This document shows, one piece after another, positions 1 to 10,144 of a stretch of DNA of 64,000 nt. Source of the DNA: Gordius sp. MW1 (lineage: Eukaryota; Nematomorpha; Gordioida; Gordea; Gordiidae). The translations under genes and the position numbers were made by a program. The stretch spans positions 1,674,001-1,738,000 of the forward strand of contig OZ038532.1 of NCBI GenBank assembly GCA_964036665.1, in the 5' to 3' direction. Under the pieces are notes generated by a model. It searched no databases. It was not told the origin of the DNA and saw only the letters and a program-made list of their open reading frames with translations. Within the stretch, counting starts at the first letter, position 1. Every line of letters begins with the position of its first letter.

Positions 1-67
1 GCGTAAAATGAAATTTGTGTTGTGGTTTTTGCCCACGGTGATGATGAGTAGAAAACGTCATTTGTTG
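1..67. repeat. Dispersed repeat A, left part
   Basis: The first 67 bases, including 'gtagaaaacgtca', recur near-identically from 36360. The repeat resumes after the hAT insertion at 2934-3230. The interrupting element duplicated 8 bp (atttgttg) of this repeat. No coding capacity was seen. Confidence 0.7.
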
Positions 68-822
68 TAGAGACCTGCAACGGGCCTGTTTAGGTCAGTC
101 GCCCCGCCCGTAATAAAAGTTTAAAAGCCCGGGCCCAACCCGGGCCCGTCAAATTATTAAATTATAATCCTGGGCCCGGCCCGCTAATTTTATACAAAGC
201 CCGGCCCTGGCCCGTAAAATTTTTTTATTTTAATTATTTTGTTTACTTTTCATATCGATAAGGTAAACAATATGTATGTAAAAATGTTAATGAAAATATT
301 GTAAAAATAATATATTAATAATTCCCGGTCGACGAGTTCTTCTATCTTTTAAGAGGGGACCTTTGGGATACATAAAACCATATAAGCCAATTAAACTTTT
401 GAAATCCTTATTTAAGATTATAATGTTTTTAATAAAGTTTCTTGGCTTCTTTGCTACCATTTTAAATTTTTAGGTAATTGATAAAAAATGGAAAAACAGT
501 GATATTTTACAAAAGTAACTTAAAGAATAGAATGTTTTTTAATTTATTAATGATAATAAGTATATAATTTTTGGCCGTAGGCCGGGGTCAGATAAAGTAG
601 CAATTATCCGATACATAGCAACAACCTAGACAAATTGCCCAAAGAAATTCATTAATAAGGTGATCATCGGGCACAAAATGGAAGTTGAGCACGGACGAGG
701 TCAAAAAAAATAACACCAATCAGCCGTCATTAGCTAGTCTATTTGCGAATGCAAAATAAAAATCTTTTACAGAAGCATATGTCCAAAGCCATTAAAAGCC
801 GTATAAGTTTCCACGGCAATTA

Positions 823-930
823 TTAAAAAATTACAAGTTGGACAGGACAGGACGAACGTACAGGACGGACAACAAAAAGTGACCCCATAAATTGCATAGC
901 AATTATTAATAACACAGATCTACAAAAAAA
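823..930. repeat. Copy of the 'ggacggacaacaaaaagcgagcccataaattgcatagcaatta' family
   Basis: A short dispersed motif with GGACGGACAACAAAAAG followed by CCATAAATTGCATAGCAATT. It also occurs near 5905, 10180, 10300 and 41210, and on the opposite strand at 5740, 39475 and 41570. It usually lies beside CCAATGG arrays or CT-rich tracts and appears to be the edge of the same mobile family. It contains an imperfect palindrome, AATTGCATAGCAATT. Confidence 0.55.
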
Positions 931-934
931 GAAA

Positions 935-2404
935 CCCCGCAATCCGACCAATAATTCTGATAAAGAATTTTGCGCTGAAAAATAATATGTTTTTAGTTTT
1001 TCTACGATTACCAGTTTTTTAGATATACGAGGTTGAAAGGCCAAAAATGCCCTTTTTAAGCCTTTTTGAGGCTATATTGCCACGGCATTTTTAATATTTA
1101 GCGAAAAATAGTAAAATATTCATGTAGATTAAAGTTTCATCTATAGGTCCATTCTTTTATTTTTTTATATCACCCTTATACTTAAATTTATACGCGTTTG
1201 CGTAAACCCCTTCTCCTTATCATAATTCGATCGACTATGTCTTGAAAAATGAATTCATTAAAGTTCATACTACACACACGCTGTTTACTAATACATATAT
1301 CTCTCCCTTTACCTACTCTCCTCTCTTTCTCCTCCACTCCCGCCCCTTCATGTGTGCTTAGATAAATATGGGGGCGGGAGTGGAAGAGATGGAGAAAGGG
1401 AGAGAAAGATGTGATAGTAAACAGCGCGTGTGTAGTATGAACTATAATTAGAGCCCTGCACGGGCCGTCCGAGGCCCGGCCCGGCCCGAGTTCAGCCCGG
1501 CCCGACGGGCTTTCGAGCCGGGCTCGGGCAAATTTTAAAACATTAATCGGGCCTCGGGCTTGGGTCGGGCCTGATGGGCCAGCCCGACCCGAGGCCCGAG
1601 CCCAAAAAAAAATTTGAATAAATATTAATCCAAAATATAATTACAATACAAGATAATCCCCCTACAAATAAATATTTAGAATTTTACTACCACCTCATAT
1701 TAATTTCTTGATTAGCCGTGTGGGTCTATCTATGCTATGTATGACTTTGACTATGAGTGATGATGAAATATTTAATACAACGGTGTGTAGATTAAGCTTA
1801 AAAGCAAAAATAATAGTAGCTATTATTTACCATAATTATTGATATTTAAAATCACATAATATTCGCGATACGTAATATATTTATAAATAAATTTTTGAAA
1901 TAAAATTGGTACAAATTTACATTTTTACAAAAGTCGGGCCGGGCTCGGGCTCGGGTCGGGCCTGAGTGAAAAAAACAAATCGGGCTCGGGTCGGGCTCGG
2001 GCAAAAAATAAAAAAAGGTTTCGGGCCCGGGTCGGGCTCGGGCCGATAAAATTCAATTTTGCAGGGCTCTAACTATAATGAACTCCTTTTTCCAGACATA
2101 GTGGGGCGAATTTTGATAAGGAGAAGGGGTTTACACAAACGCGTATAAATTTGAGTATAAGGGAGATATAAAAAAATAAAAGAATGGACCTATAGATGAA
2201 ACTTTAATCTACATGAATATATTACTATTTTTCGCTAAATATTAAAAATGCCGTGGCAATATAGCCTCAAAAAGGCTTAAAAAGGGCACTTTTGGCACTT
2301 TCAACCTCGTATATCTAAAAAACTGGTAATCGTAGAAAAAAACTAAAAACATATTATTTATCAGCACAAAATTCTCTGTCAAAATTATTGATCGGATTGC
2401 GGGA
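935..2404. repeat. Large foldback (long inverted repeat) nested in H1
   Basis: The left arm, about 935-1345, reappears as its reverse complement at about 1368-2404 once the 623-bp hAT insertion is removed. The outer ends are CCCGCAATCCGA and CGGATTGCGGG. The inner ends are CCACTCCCGCCCC and GGGGCGGGAGTGG around a loop of about 22 bases. Arms are about 410 bp with only scattered mismatches. No protein-coding gene is apparent. Confidence 0.8.
1449..2071. mobile_element. hAT MITE H2 (TAGAGCCCTGCA ends)
   Basis: The ends TAGAGCCCTGCA and TGCAGGGCTCTA are inverted repeats flanked by a perfect 8-bp duplication, actataat, at 1441-1448 and 2072-2079. The element is 623 bp, with GGCCCG/TCGGGC-rich subtermini and an AT-rich core without a gene. 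It sits in the right arm of the foldback, making it the innermost and youngest of three nested insertions. Confidence 0.88.
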
Positions 2405-2489
2405 TACAATCACAAACTCAATATTTGTAAAGCTGTGTAATCTTACATAATATTAAATTAATTCACTTAAAATATTGCTAGAGGTTATA

Positions 2490-2606
2490 AATGGGGAGGC
2501 AAGGATGGGCAGCTGCCCCTCTCCAAATCCAAAAATCCTTAAGCTAAAAAACATTTTTTGCCCTACCTAAACTGCCCCCCTCTAATTTAAATTAACTACG
2601 CCCATG
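2490..2606. mobile_element. Degenerate CATGGGCG-family MITE
   Basis: It has the family core 'gggcagctgcccctctccaaatcc', a C-run tract and the right end ACTACGCCCATG. The left end is eroded and no clear target duplication remains. Confidence 0.5.
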
Positions 2607-2941
2607 AGATAACGTGTATAAACTATCTTTAAAATGTATAATTCGGGTTGAGATACTGATAAATTAATGAACTAAGATGAAAATAAAATTTAACTCTCCT
2701 TGTTAATTTACTATACATAAAATAATTGTAAATTATAACCTTATAAAAATACCTTCTTTTATACTAAATCTAATTGAATTTGTAACGAGCTTTAAGGGGC
2801 CCTAAGTATATCTAGGCCCGGTCCTAGCCCGTTAAGTTATATTACGGCCCGTCCAGTCCCGTTGTTTTATTTTTAAGCAGAAGCCCGCCAAGCCCGGCCC
2901 GCGGGCCGGGCTTCCGGGCCGTGCAGGTCTCTAATTTGTTG

Positions 2942-3230
2942 ATCCAAATTGAGGACATATCTCCAAGCCATTGACAACCAGTTTGTGGATGGAGCAAACA
3001 AAGGGGTGGGGGCGATATCGCAAGTCTAACCGATGAAAAATCGTATAATAGTTTTGGGTTCCTGTACTAAAATCCTTGAAATTTCTGTTTTCCCACTAAA
3101 AATGCCTGGTCGTCATAATGCAAATAATGATAAAATTTAACCAAAAAATGTCCGACCCCACCACAGCGCTGATCAACGAAGCGTTGTTAAATTAATCGAT
3201 TATAAGGGTAAATTAAAGGCAACAATTTAT
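2942..3230. repeat. Dispersed repeat A, right part
   Basis: It continues the sequence interrupted at 67 and matches 36640-37085, for example 'aaaatgcctggtcgtcat' and 'cgattataagggt'. No coding potential was seen. Confidence 0.65.
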
Positions 3231-3375
3231 TTTGCATATTCATTTTGCCAAGTTTGTAATGTAATGTTAAGTTTTTTTATTAAATGCTCAGATTTTTTAT
3301 TTGCTCAGAGATTTATTACACATGCCAATTTTTTTTATGCAAAGTGGTTTTATTCTATATATATAAAGTAAAGTG

Positions 3376-3380
<5 letters not shown>

Positions 3381-3418
<38 letters not shown>
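3381..3418. repeat. (ATGT)n microsatellite
   Basis: About nine uninterrupted ATGT units just inside the 5' end of the Helitron. Confidence 0.95.
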
Positions 3419-3660
3419 GGGCTAAATTCTGAACCTACCTGTCCGATTCGCGCGAAAATTTACCCCTAGGTTTCCAGAGCGGCCAGGGGTAAAATAGCTT
3501 TTTCAGAATCCTAGAATTCCTTTTAGTTTTCGAGATATTGGGTTTTATGCGTTTTGACGTTCAATAAAATGTCAATCAAACGCACCTCCTCGCGTTCGTT
3601 GAAAATTTGAATATACAGATAATTCTGTAGTAAAAGTGTATCACTTATAGTAGTTTGTAA

Positions 3661-3873
3661 AACGTAATCTTTTCTTAACGGTGACAATATAAAATTTATG
3701 AATTAAATTTCTTAAACGTCATCTTTTCTTAACGGTGACAATATAAAATTTATTAATTAAATTTCTTAAACGTCATCTTTTCTTAACGGTGACAAGACAA
3801 CATAAAATTTATGAATTAAATTTCTTAAACGTCATCTTTTCTTAACGGTGACAACATAAAATTTATGAATTAA
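3661..3873. repeat. Minisatellite of about 54-59 bp, four copies
   Basis: The core CTTTTCTTAACGGTGACAA is found at about 3670, 3724, 3778 and 3837, followed each time by 'ataaaatttatgaatta'. It lies inside the non-autonomous Helitron. Confidence 0.9.
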
Positions 3874-4654
3874 CCTGAAATAAATAAAATTATAGATTAT
3901 TTGAGAAAATATATAGGTGAAGAAGATGAACTTTTCTCATTATCATTAAATGAGATATTTTAAATGAGAAAGATGAAAGTATATATAATTTAAATGTAAT
4001 ATAAAATAGTCCAACGTTGATTATTCTGAGTAAATGCTATTTATATATAAATGTCATTATTTATCTATCTTCAATTTTTATTAAATGAGATTTTTAAATG
4101 AGAATAAATTCTGAAACTACCGGCCCGATTCGCGCGAAACTTTACCCGTAGGTTCTCAGGGCGGCCAGGTACGGTTAAAATTATTGGGGTTGACTATTTA
4201 AATTAAATAAATAAAATTTAAATTATGCAGTTTTTGTCATTATTATCACGTCGTCGATCATAGAAGCATATTTTAAATAATTATCCATCCTCCAATTAAT
4301 TATTTTATTATATTAAAGAAAATTGTATTTCAAATAAATCAGCTAACTAGAAAAATAAATAATGGTATTATTGTATAATAAGTAACAGCATTAATAAGCA
4401 ATTTTTTCAAAAACATTTAATTTTAGTCGGATTTGATGACTAAAACAGAATTTGCATTTGGTTTGTCTTATTATATAAATATATATTAAAAATAGTGGGT
4501 TCATAAAATCATTCGGACCTTTCACATTATAAATTATTTCATATATGACCCCATTTTAGATAAGTCTTATTAATAGCTTATACTTAATTAACCACTTAAG
4601 GACTGAGCCAAAGCAACGCTTGGCCGGGCACAGCTAGTTTTTAAATAAAACAGA

Positions 4655-4728
4655 GAGGTAAGGGATTTGAACCTACCAGGTATTGAAGCGAGCCACACAC
4701 TCTAATTACTGAGCCTTTAGACTTTAAA
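4655..4728 (-). tRNA. tRNA-like sequence (tRNA pseudogene or SINE head)
   Basis: On the minus strand GGCTCAGTAATTAGAG resembles an A box / D arm. GGTTCAAATCC, about 30 bases later, matches the B box consensus GGTTCRANNCC. The T stem is badly paired and no clean acceptor stem forms, so it is probably not a functional tRNA. It lies just downstream of the Helitron 3' end. Confidence 0.4.
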
Positions 4729-4794
4729 ATATGTTATGGTACACATCACTTATACATATAGTTACACTTGGTACAATATTTAAGCTACATATAA

Positions 4795-4912
4795 AGCCCT
4801 GCAGAATAAAATTTCTTCAGCCCAAGCTCAGCCCGAACCCAACTCCTAAATTTTTATTTTGCCTCAGCCCGGCCCGGCCCGAAAAACTTTTTTATTTTTG
4901 TCACCCTAGCCC
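4795..4912. mobile_element. Remnant of a GGCCCG-rich hAT MITE
   Basis: The start 'aaagccctgcag' resembles the H2 end, and CAGCCCGGCCCGGCCCG inside is typical of that family. The right end and target duplication are not convincing. It is a short relic without coding capacity. Confidence 0.4.
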
Positions 4913-5113
4913 TAGTTCGACTTAATTTTCAAATAAAATTCTTGAAAAATTATATTTTGAATATTATTTCATCATCTAAATATAAAATGCATTAGTTTTT
5001 TATTACTGGTGGATTAGTTAAAAATAAAAAATTAATACAGAGTAATAACTTATAACGATTAGAGCTCTAGGATTTCCACGGCCCAATAATATTTTAAAAC
5101 AAGTCTATAAGAT

Positions 5114-5250
5114 TAGGCGTAGCCAGAAGGTGGGGGGGGGGCCAATGTAAAAACCCATAAAAATTAAAATATATATATATTTTGCCCCCCCCCCAATTTA
5201 ACTCAAAAAATCTTTCCCCCCCCCCCTGATCCAAAACTGGCTACGCCATG
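5114..5250. mobile_element. CATGGGCG-family MITE
   Basis: It begins GGCGTAGCCAGAAG followed by a G run and ends CTGGCTACGCCATG after two C runs. This is the layout of the family whose better copies carry 8-bp duplications. The left end is trimmed. Confidence 0.65.
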
Positions 5251-5599
5251 CCTATACGACCTTTAAAACATTTAAAATTTTAACGCAGAAAAATATTGAA
5301 CATTTTTAAATAAATATATAAAAATTCTAAATAATCTGTTAAAAAAATTTTTAATAACAACTGAGCATATTCAAAAAAATGTTGACAATTTTAAAAAAAA
5401 CTGAATATTTTTTTTTAATTACTGGATATTTTTTATAAAAAAAAAGAGCACTTCTAATTAAAATCGGAAAAAAACGGAACAATTTTAATTAAAAATCTGA
5501 GCAAATATAATTAAAAACTGAGCACAATTTACTGAGCATTATGGAATTTTTCATATGCATTTAAATAATACCCAATTAAAAATAGTTTGAGTTCGATAT

Positions 5600-5850
5600 C
5601 GCTGCCTCAAAAACATTATAAAAACTCAGGCCTTCGGCCTTCGTGGGAATCGGAAGGGAAGGCGGGGAAGGGAAGGGAAGGGGAAGGGACGTGCAGGAAG
5701 GAAGGGGGAACGAAACTCATTTATACTCCGTATAAACGTTGCATATTTGCTATGCAATTTATGGGCAAGAAAGGTTGGAAGGGGCGAGAATGCCTATAGG
5801 GGGGGGGGGTATTAAATGCAAAATGATTAGTTAATTATTTATACAAATTA
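5600..5850. repeat. Dispersed repeat B, copy 1
   Basis: The stretch from 'aggccttcggccttcg' through GGGAAGG-rich sequence, 'ttgctatgcaatttatgggc' and 'gcgagaatgcctatag' recurs at 39365-39570. A purine-rich reading frame across it is an artefact of GGGAAGG repeats. Confidence 0.7.
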
Positions 5851-6284
5851 TTTAATTAAAAAAAATTTGTCCTTTCTACCAACCGGCATTCAAGATACAT
5901 GTTGGACGAACGGACAACAAAAAGCGAGCCCATAAATTGCATTTTTAATTTTTTGTGATTTAGATAAATTCTTAAAGACCTCGAATTGCCAAGACGCAAA
6001 ATTTTCGTAGTTATATTTTAACTGAATCCATTGAGGTTTATTAAAAATTAACAATATTTATCCACTCTTGATTTCTTTGTTAATAAATAAATCAACGGTT
6101 TTCCATAAAAAAAACGAATTATAAAACTTTCAAATCTTGTTCCTGCAAAATCCAACGCTGACCTTATTTGTTTAGAAGAGAAATAATAAGCTATTCGAAA
6201 CTAAACATGCATGGTTCTTTGATATAAATGAGATATTTTTTAACGTGTAAAAATTAAATTACAAAATGATAATAAATTCCAGCC

Positions 6285-6459
6285 TCCCCCCGTAGCCAGG
6301 GCATAAGGGGAGGCATAAAGTGGCGGCTGCCCCCCCCCTTTAAATTTAAAAAACATTGATATTTAAAAAAATTATGACTAAAATCAAAACATCAATTCGC
6401 CCCTCCCTAAATCAATACTGCCCCCCCCCCTTTAAATTTAAATCTTGACTACACCCATG
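6285..6459. mobile_element. CATGGGCG-family MITE
   Basis: It begins with a diverged CGTAGCCAGGGCATAAGGGG, has the 'ggcggctgccccccccc' core and ends GACTACACCCATGA. No clean target duplication remains. Confidence 0.55.
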
Positions 6460-7488
6460 ATTAAAATTATCGAAGTTATAAGAAATTGATTTGATTTACA
6501 ACGAATGAGATGGCCAAAACAAAAATCAATATAGAATTAAAACGATCTCGCACCAACTAAAGGGCAATTATAACATCTGGGAAAGTTGTGTGTTAATAAA
6601 TGGTGATGAAAAGTTTGTGGCATTTGAAAATAAGCTGATTTCTAAAAAAAATTAATAAGCATACATTTAATTTAAAAATGTCAGATAATATTATAATAAG
6701 GCAGCTGGGTATGTGTATGGGACAAAAATGATATCTAACATCGCAATTTATCTTAAAATGTCACCCAAAACGTATTTTAAAGTAGGTTCAAACAATAACT
6801 AACGGTGAACGTGTGGCTTAGGATAAGGCTTCGGGGGAACCAGTCTACGACAAATTAATTTTTCCATAGGAATTTTAAAATTGCCAAATTTAAAAGTTGA
6901 TTATTTACCTAACAGAGGCTAGTTACCTAGAATGGAGATTAACAAAAAGATTTTTCAAGGTGGCTCATATTTTTTCAATCTCATTCTTCGCATGGATGAC
7001 GGTAAGATCTCACTAAATTTGGAACAATAATTCAACTAGCGGAGCCCGAGTTGAAATTTAGTAATCAAGGGAGCTGGGTAGAGAGTAGTAAAAAGCGTGT
7101 GATTTTTACGGTAGCTAACTGCTTCCCCTCCTTTCCTCAATATATGCACAATTACAAGGCATTTTAAGAGCGCGGTAACTAATTTTAAATGCTGATTGGT
7201 GTCAATGCTTTAAGTTTAACTAAAAAAGGAGATATAAGACATCTAAATAAAACGTATGTAATTAAAATAAAATATTTTTGCCATGTTTTAAACAATAAAT
7301 AGCATGTAGGGTGGTAAGTATACAATAATAACAAAGGTAGTTGCTATAACCAGATAAAATAGTGACATTAAATATACAAATTAATCTTTAATCAAACCCT
7401 GCCCCCCCGCCTTCTTAAAAAAACAAATATTAGTGCGAAGGTTTATTTAAATTAATAGGTGTTCAAAAAATACGGATTACCCTAGTTA
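6460..7488. other. No gene seen
   Basis: AT-rich sequence with stops in all frames, no recognisable motif and no repeat shared with the rest of the window. Confidence 0.6.
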
Positions 7489-7631
7489 GCATGGGCGTAC
7501 CCAGCATTGGAATTAAAAGGGGCATTAATGATTTAAGGAGGGGCAATATGATAATTTTGGAGAAATTTACAAATTTTTAGATTTAAAGGGGAGCAGCCGC
7601 CCCTCCCTGCCTTCCCCTTGGCTATGGCCAT
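7489..7631. mobile_element. CATGGGCG-family MITE with 8-bp duplication
   Basis: Runs from GCATGGGCGTACCC to TTGGCTATGGCCAT, flanked by a perfect 8-bp duplication cctagtta at 7481-7488 and 7632-7639. It carries the family core 'ggggagcagccgcccctccc'. Non-autonomous and hAT-like by duplication size. Confidence 0.75.
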
Positions 7632-7769
7632 CCTAGTTAAATTTAAGGAATCCAAAAATTATATTCAAATCTTGAAGGTACGGTAAAAATTAATGAAAGA
7701 CTTTAGCAGTAATTTAAAAAAATTAGATTAAATTGAATTAAACCAATCTGAAAATTTCAATGGATCCCT

Positions 7770-8094
7770 TTTTATTGGTCAGAAGCCACAACGGCCAAAC
7801 AGCCTATATTTAAAATATAGAAGAAAAAATTTGCTACACTTTGGCCAATGGTCATTTTTTTATTGGTCAGTAGCCAGAAAGATATAAATACATAAGAAAC
7901 GAAAAAAAAAATTTCAAATCACAATTTGATCAATAGTCATTTTTTTCATTGGTCAGTAGCCAGGACACGGTCAAAAAAGATATAAATATATAAGAGAAAA
8001 AAAACGAAAAAAAAATTTCGATTTATACTTTGGCCAATGGTCATTTTTTTATTGGTCAGTAACCAAGACACGGTCAAAAAGGGTATAAATACAT
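7770..8094. repeat. CCAATGG satellite array, left block
   Basis: Tandem units of roughly 90-105 bp. Each has TTTGGCCAATGGTCATTTT, a CATTGG or TATTGG partner about 12 bases on, then CAGTAGCCAGGACACGGTC and 'ggatataaatacat'. Three units precede the LTR element. The same monomer builds the giant foldback at 39799-42668. Confidence 0.85.
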
Positions 8095-8448
8095 TTTTAT
8101 AGCTTCGATTACAAGAACGGAAAATAGCAAGAAGAATTATAAATGTGAAAAAAGCAAGAATGAATATATGCGATAAATTGGTAACATATAGGGAAAAGCG
8201 TGGGAATAATCAATGAACTTAAAATAACGAAGGTGAACTTGCTTACAAGTACAAATCTCAAATGATGGATGATGTAATCCTAACGTCTAAAAACTACGAG
8301 AGAAAGTAACTAATGATATTATAATTAATGGGAGAATGTGTGGGAATATTAACTAAGAGGGAAAAGATCTAATGAGTTAATTAATGGGTAAGAAAGAGTG
8401 TGTGAAAATCAAGGAGATAGCGAGTGTGGGAAAAGGCGAGCTACAGCA
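8095..8448 (-). repeat. LTR (3' LTR of the deleted element)
   Basis: 354 bp, close copy of 9227-9576. In element orientation it begins TGCTGTAGCTCGCC immediately after the polypurine tract. Confidence 0.88.
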
Positions 8449-8461
8449 TTTCTTTCCCCTT
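8449..8461 (-). promoter_or_regulatory. Polypurine tract
   Basis: On the minus strand AAGGGGAAAGAAA directly precedes the TG of the 3' LTR and overlaps the stop codon of the last reading frame, as expected for a plus-strand primer. Confidence 0.75.
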
Positions 8462-9017
8462 AATCGATTCCGTATCTTTGCACCGGGTATTTAATTCGGG
8501 TCGACCGTCGTGATGGTGTAGGTGAAGGTAGTCCAACTACGTCAGGATCTATCGGCAACCGGGGCGGGGACGTAAGTGGTATCGTCGAAGATGTGGATGG
8601 TGGCGAGTTAAAAGGAAAAGTCGTAGATGGAAGAGTATTAATGGAGGGCGTCATAGGTGGTGTACGTGAAAAACTAGCTTGCTCCGTGCTGTAGTCGTCA
8701 TATGGTGAATCATTTGCCAAGTCTGTAGAAGGAGAGGGGCAGGGCGTTGTCACCTGTGTAGGCAATTCTTCTTCCATGATTGTATCCGATCGTTTCCTTA
8801 TGTGGTCGCCATGTCTTTTCCACATCATACCTTCTTCTGTTTCGATTACGTAAGAAACGGGACCAAGTATTTTACGAACGACTCCTTTGCACCACAATTT
8901 GTCACTACTTGAAAAATTTCTCACCCAGACTTTGTCACCGATTAAAAATTTTCTTCTAATAAAATTATCCTCTTTAAGTTCCCCTTCCGTCATGTGTGGT
9001 TTTAAAAAGCTAAACAT
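8460..9017 (-). pseudogene. Integrase C-terminal fragment of Gypsy-like pol
   Basis: About 185 residues remain. The start has FLIGDKVWVRNF, then WCKGVVRKILGPVSYVIE and WKRHGDHIRKR. This is the chromodomain-like/GPY-type C-terminal region that follows the catalytic core in Ty3/Gypsy integrases. A long Ser/Thr/Pro tail ends in RRSTRIKYPVQRYGID and a stop, typical of these polyproteins. The DDE core and everything upstream are absent. Its 5' end fuses in a different frame to the gag fragment, so no functional protein is expected. Confidence 0.82.
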
Positions 9018-9225
9018 AGTTCTTCAAAAGGAAGGTTTGCTGGGTCCTGGGGGCAATAAGATTTGTAAGTAATTCGTAGTTTTGGGCTCCTATCACCGTA
9101 AGAAATAAGGATTTTTTATCGGAACCGACAACATTGTGATAGTGATTAAATTGGGACAAATATAGGTTGAAGCTTTCTGTAGGACTATATTGAGGGAATT
9201 GTATATTGGAATTCGACCGCGCCAT
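9010..9225 (-). pseudogene. gag N-terminal fragment
   Basis: It starts at an ATG just inside the 5' LTR and reads MARSNSNIQFPQYSP, then FNLYLSQFNHYH and LFLTVIGAQNYELLTNLIAPR. This resembles the start of gag in K02A2.6-type Gypsy elements (a capsid-like N-terminal segment before the NLIAP motif). About 70 residues remain before the deletion junction with integrase sequence. A frame change near 9050 means the end of the reading frame is not native. Confidence 0.7.
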
Positions 9226-9226
9226 A

Positions 9227-9576
9227 TTTTATAGCTTCGATTACAAGAACGGAAAATAGCAAGAAGAATTAAAAATGTGAAAAAAGCAAGAATGAATATA
9301 TGCGATAAATTTATAATATATAGGGAAAAGCGTGGGAATAATAAATGTACTTAAAATAACGAAGGTGAACTTGTTTAAAAGTACAAAACTCAAATGATGG
9401 ATGATGTAATCCTAACGTCTAAGAACTACAAGAGAAAGTAACTAATGATATTATAATTAATAGAAGAGTGTGTGGGAATATTAACTAAGAGGGAAAATAA
9501 CTAATGAGTTAATTAATGGGTAAGAGTGTGTGAAAATCAAGGAGATAGCAAGTGTGGGAAAAGGCGAGTTACAGCA
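9227..9576 (-). repeat. LTR (5' LTR of the deleted element)
   Basis: 350 bp, direct copy of 8095-8448. Its outer end TACAGCA is followed by the tacat target duplication. Confidence 0.88.
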
Positions 9577-10085
9577 TACATAAAAGACAAAAAAAAAATT
9601 TAATTTATACTTTGGCCAATGGTCATTTTTTTCATTGGTCAGTAGCCAGGACACGGTCAAAAAGGATATAAATACATCAGAGACAAAAAAAAATTCGATT
9701 TATACTTTGGCCAATGGTCATTTTTTTCATTGGTCAGAAGGCAGGACACGGTCAAAAAGCCATATTAGCACAGTATATTAATTTTAAAAAAAAATAAAAA
9801 TTTTGCCCTCTCCGGGATTCGAACCAGCAATTAAGAATTTGCCCTCGCCGGGATTCAAACCCACATCAGTAGAGACATAGGCTTTTGTAGAAGGGGGGGG
9901 GGGGGGGGGCACAGGGACCCATATCAGTAGAGACATAGCCCTTCTACGGGAGGGCATAGGGTAATTATCATTGTTAACCTAATGTACTAATTCAAAAAAC
10001 GTAAAAAAATTTCGAATCACAATTTGGCCAATGGCCCTTTTTTTCATTGGTCAGTAGCCAGGACACTGTCAAAAAGTCCTAATAT
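9577..10085. repeat. CCAATGG satellite array, right block
   Basis: It continues the array interrupted by the LTR element, with GGCCAATGGTCATTTTTTTC units near 9615, 9710 and 10025. Between 9805 and 9960 a short unit with 'cgggattcgaacc' is duplicated. It resembles a tRNA T arm (B box on the minus strand) and is followed by a run of about 20 G. Confidence 0.8.
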
Positions 10086-10144
10086 CAATGGTATTAACAA
10101 AAACAATATATTAATTTAATTTAAAAAAAAATTCTCCTCTCCAG

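Larger units (their letters stand above)
68..2933. mobile_element. hAT-type element H1 carrying nested insertions
   Basis: The ends are inverted repeats, TAGAGACCTGCA on the left and TGCAGGTCTCTA on the right. They are flanked by a perfect 8-bp duplication, atttgttg, at 60-67 and 2934-2941. An 8-bp duplication with TAGNG-type ends is the hAT signature. The terminal 150-200 bases on each side are runs of GGCCCG/CGGGCC words. No transposase was found, so it is non-autonomous. It contains a foldback (935-2404), a second hAT MITE inside that foldback, and a relic of the CATGGGCG MITE near 2490-2606. Confidence 0.85.
3354..4637 (+). mobile_element. Non-autonomous Helitron
   Basis: The 5' end begins TCTATATATATAAAG followed by (ATGT)n, a layout common to arthropod Helitrons. 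The 3' end reads GCCAAAGCAACGCTTGGC, which folds into a short hairpin, followed by CGGGCACAGCTAG and a T. CTAG fits the CTRR rule. The same 3' end closes the Rep/helicase Helitron at 32415. The sequence 'ctgaacctacctgtccgattcgcg' recurs within it near 4106 and, reversed, near 43170. There is no Rep or helicase inside. The left flank is T rather than the expected A, so the 5' base is slightly uncertain. Confidence 0.75.
8095..9576 (-). mobile_element. Internally deleted LTR retrotransposon (Ty3/Gypsy-like), complete ends
   Basis: Two direct repeats of about 350 bp (8095-8448 and 9227-9576) enclose about 780 bp on the minus strand. A 5-bp duplication, tacat, flanks it at 8090-8094 and 9577-9581. 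In element orientation the LTR begins TGCTGTA. A polypurine tract, AAGGGGAAAGAAA, abuts the downstream LTR. The interior joins the start of gag directly to the integrase C-terminus; protease, RT, RNase H and the integrase core are missing. The LTRs differ at only a few positions. Confidence 0.9.

Noticed and set aside
3661..3873. CRISPR-like array
   Set aside because: The repeats are contiguous minisatellite units without unique spacers, in a eukaryotic Helitron.
5587..5799. Gly/Lys/Glu-rich open frame
   Set aside because: It is the translation of GGGAAGG repeats in dispersed repeat B. The second copy at 39365 is open in two frames at once.
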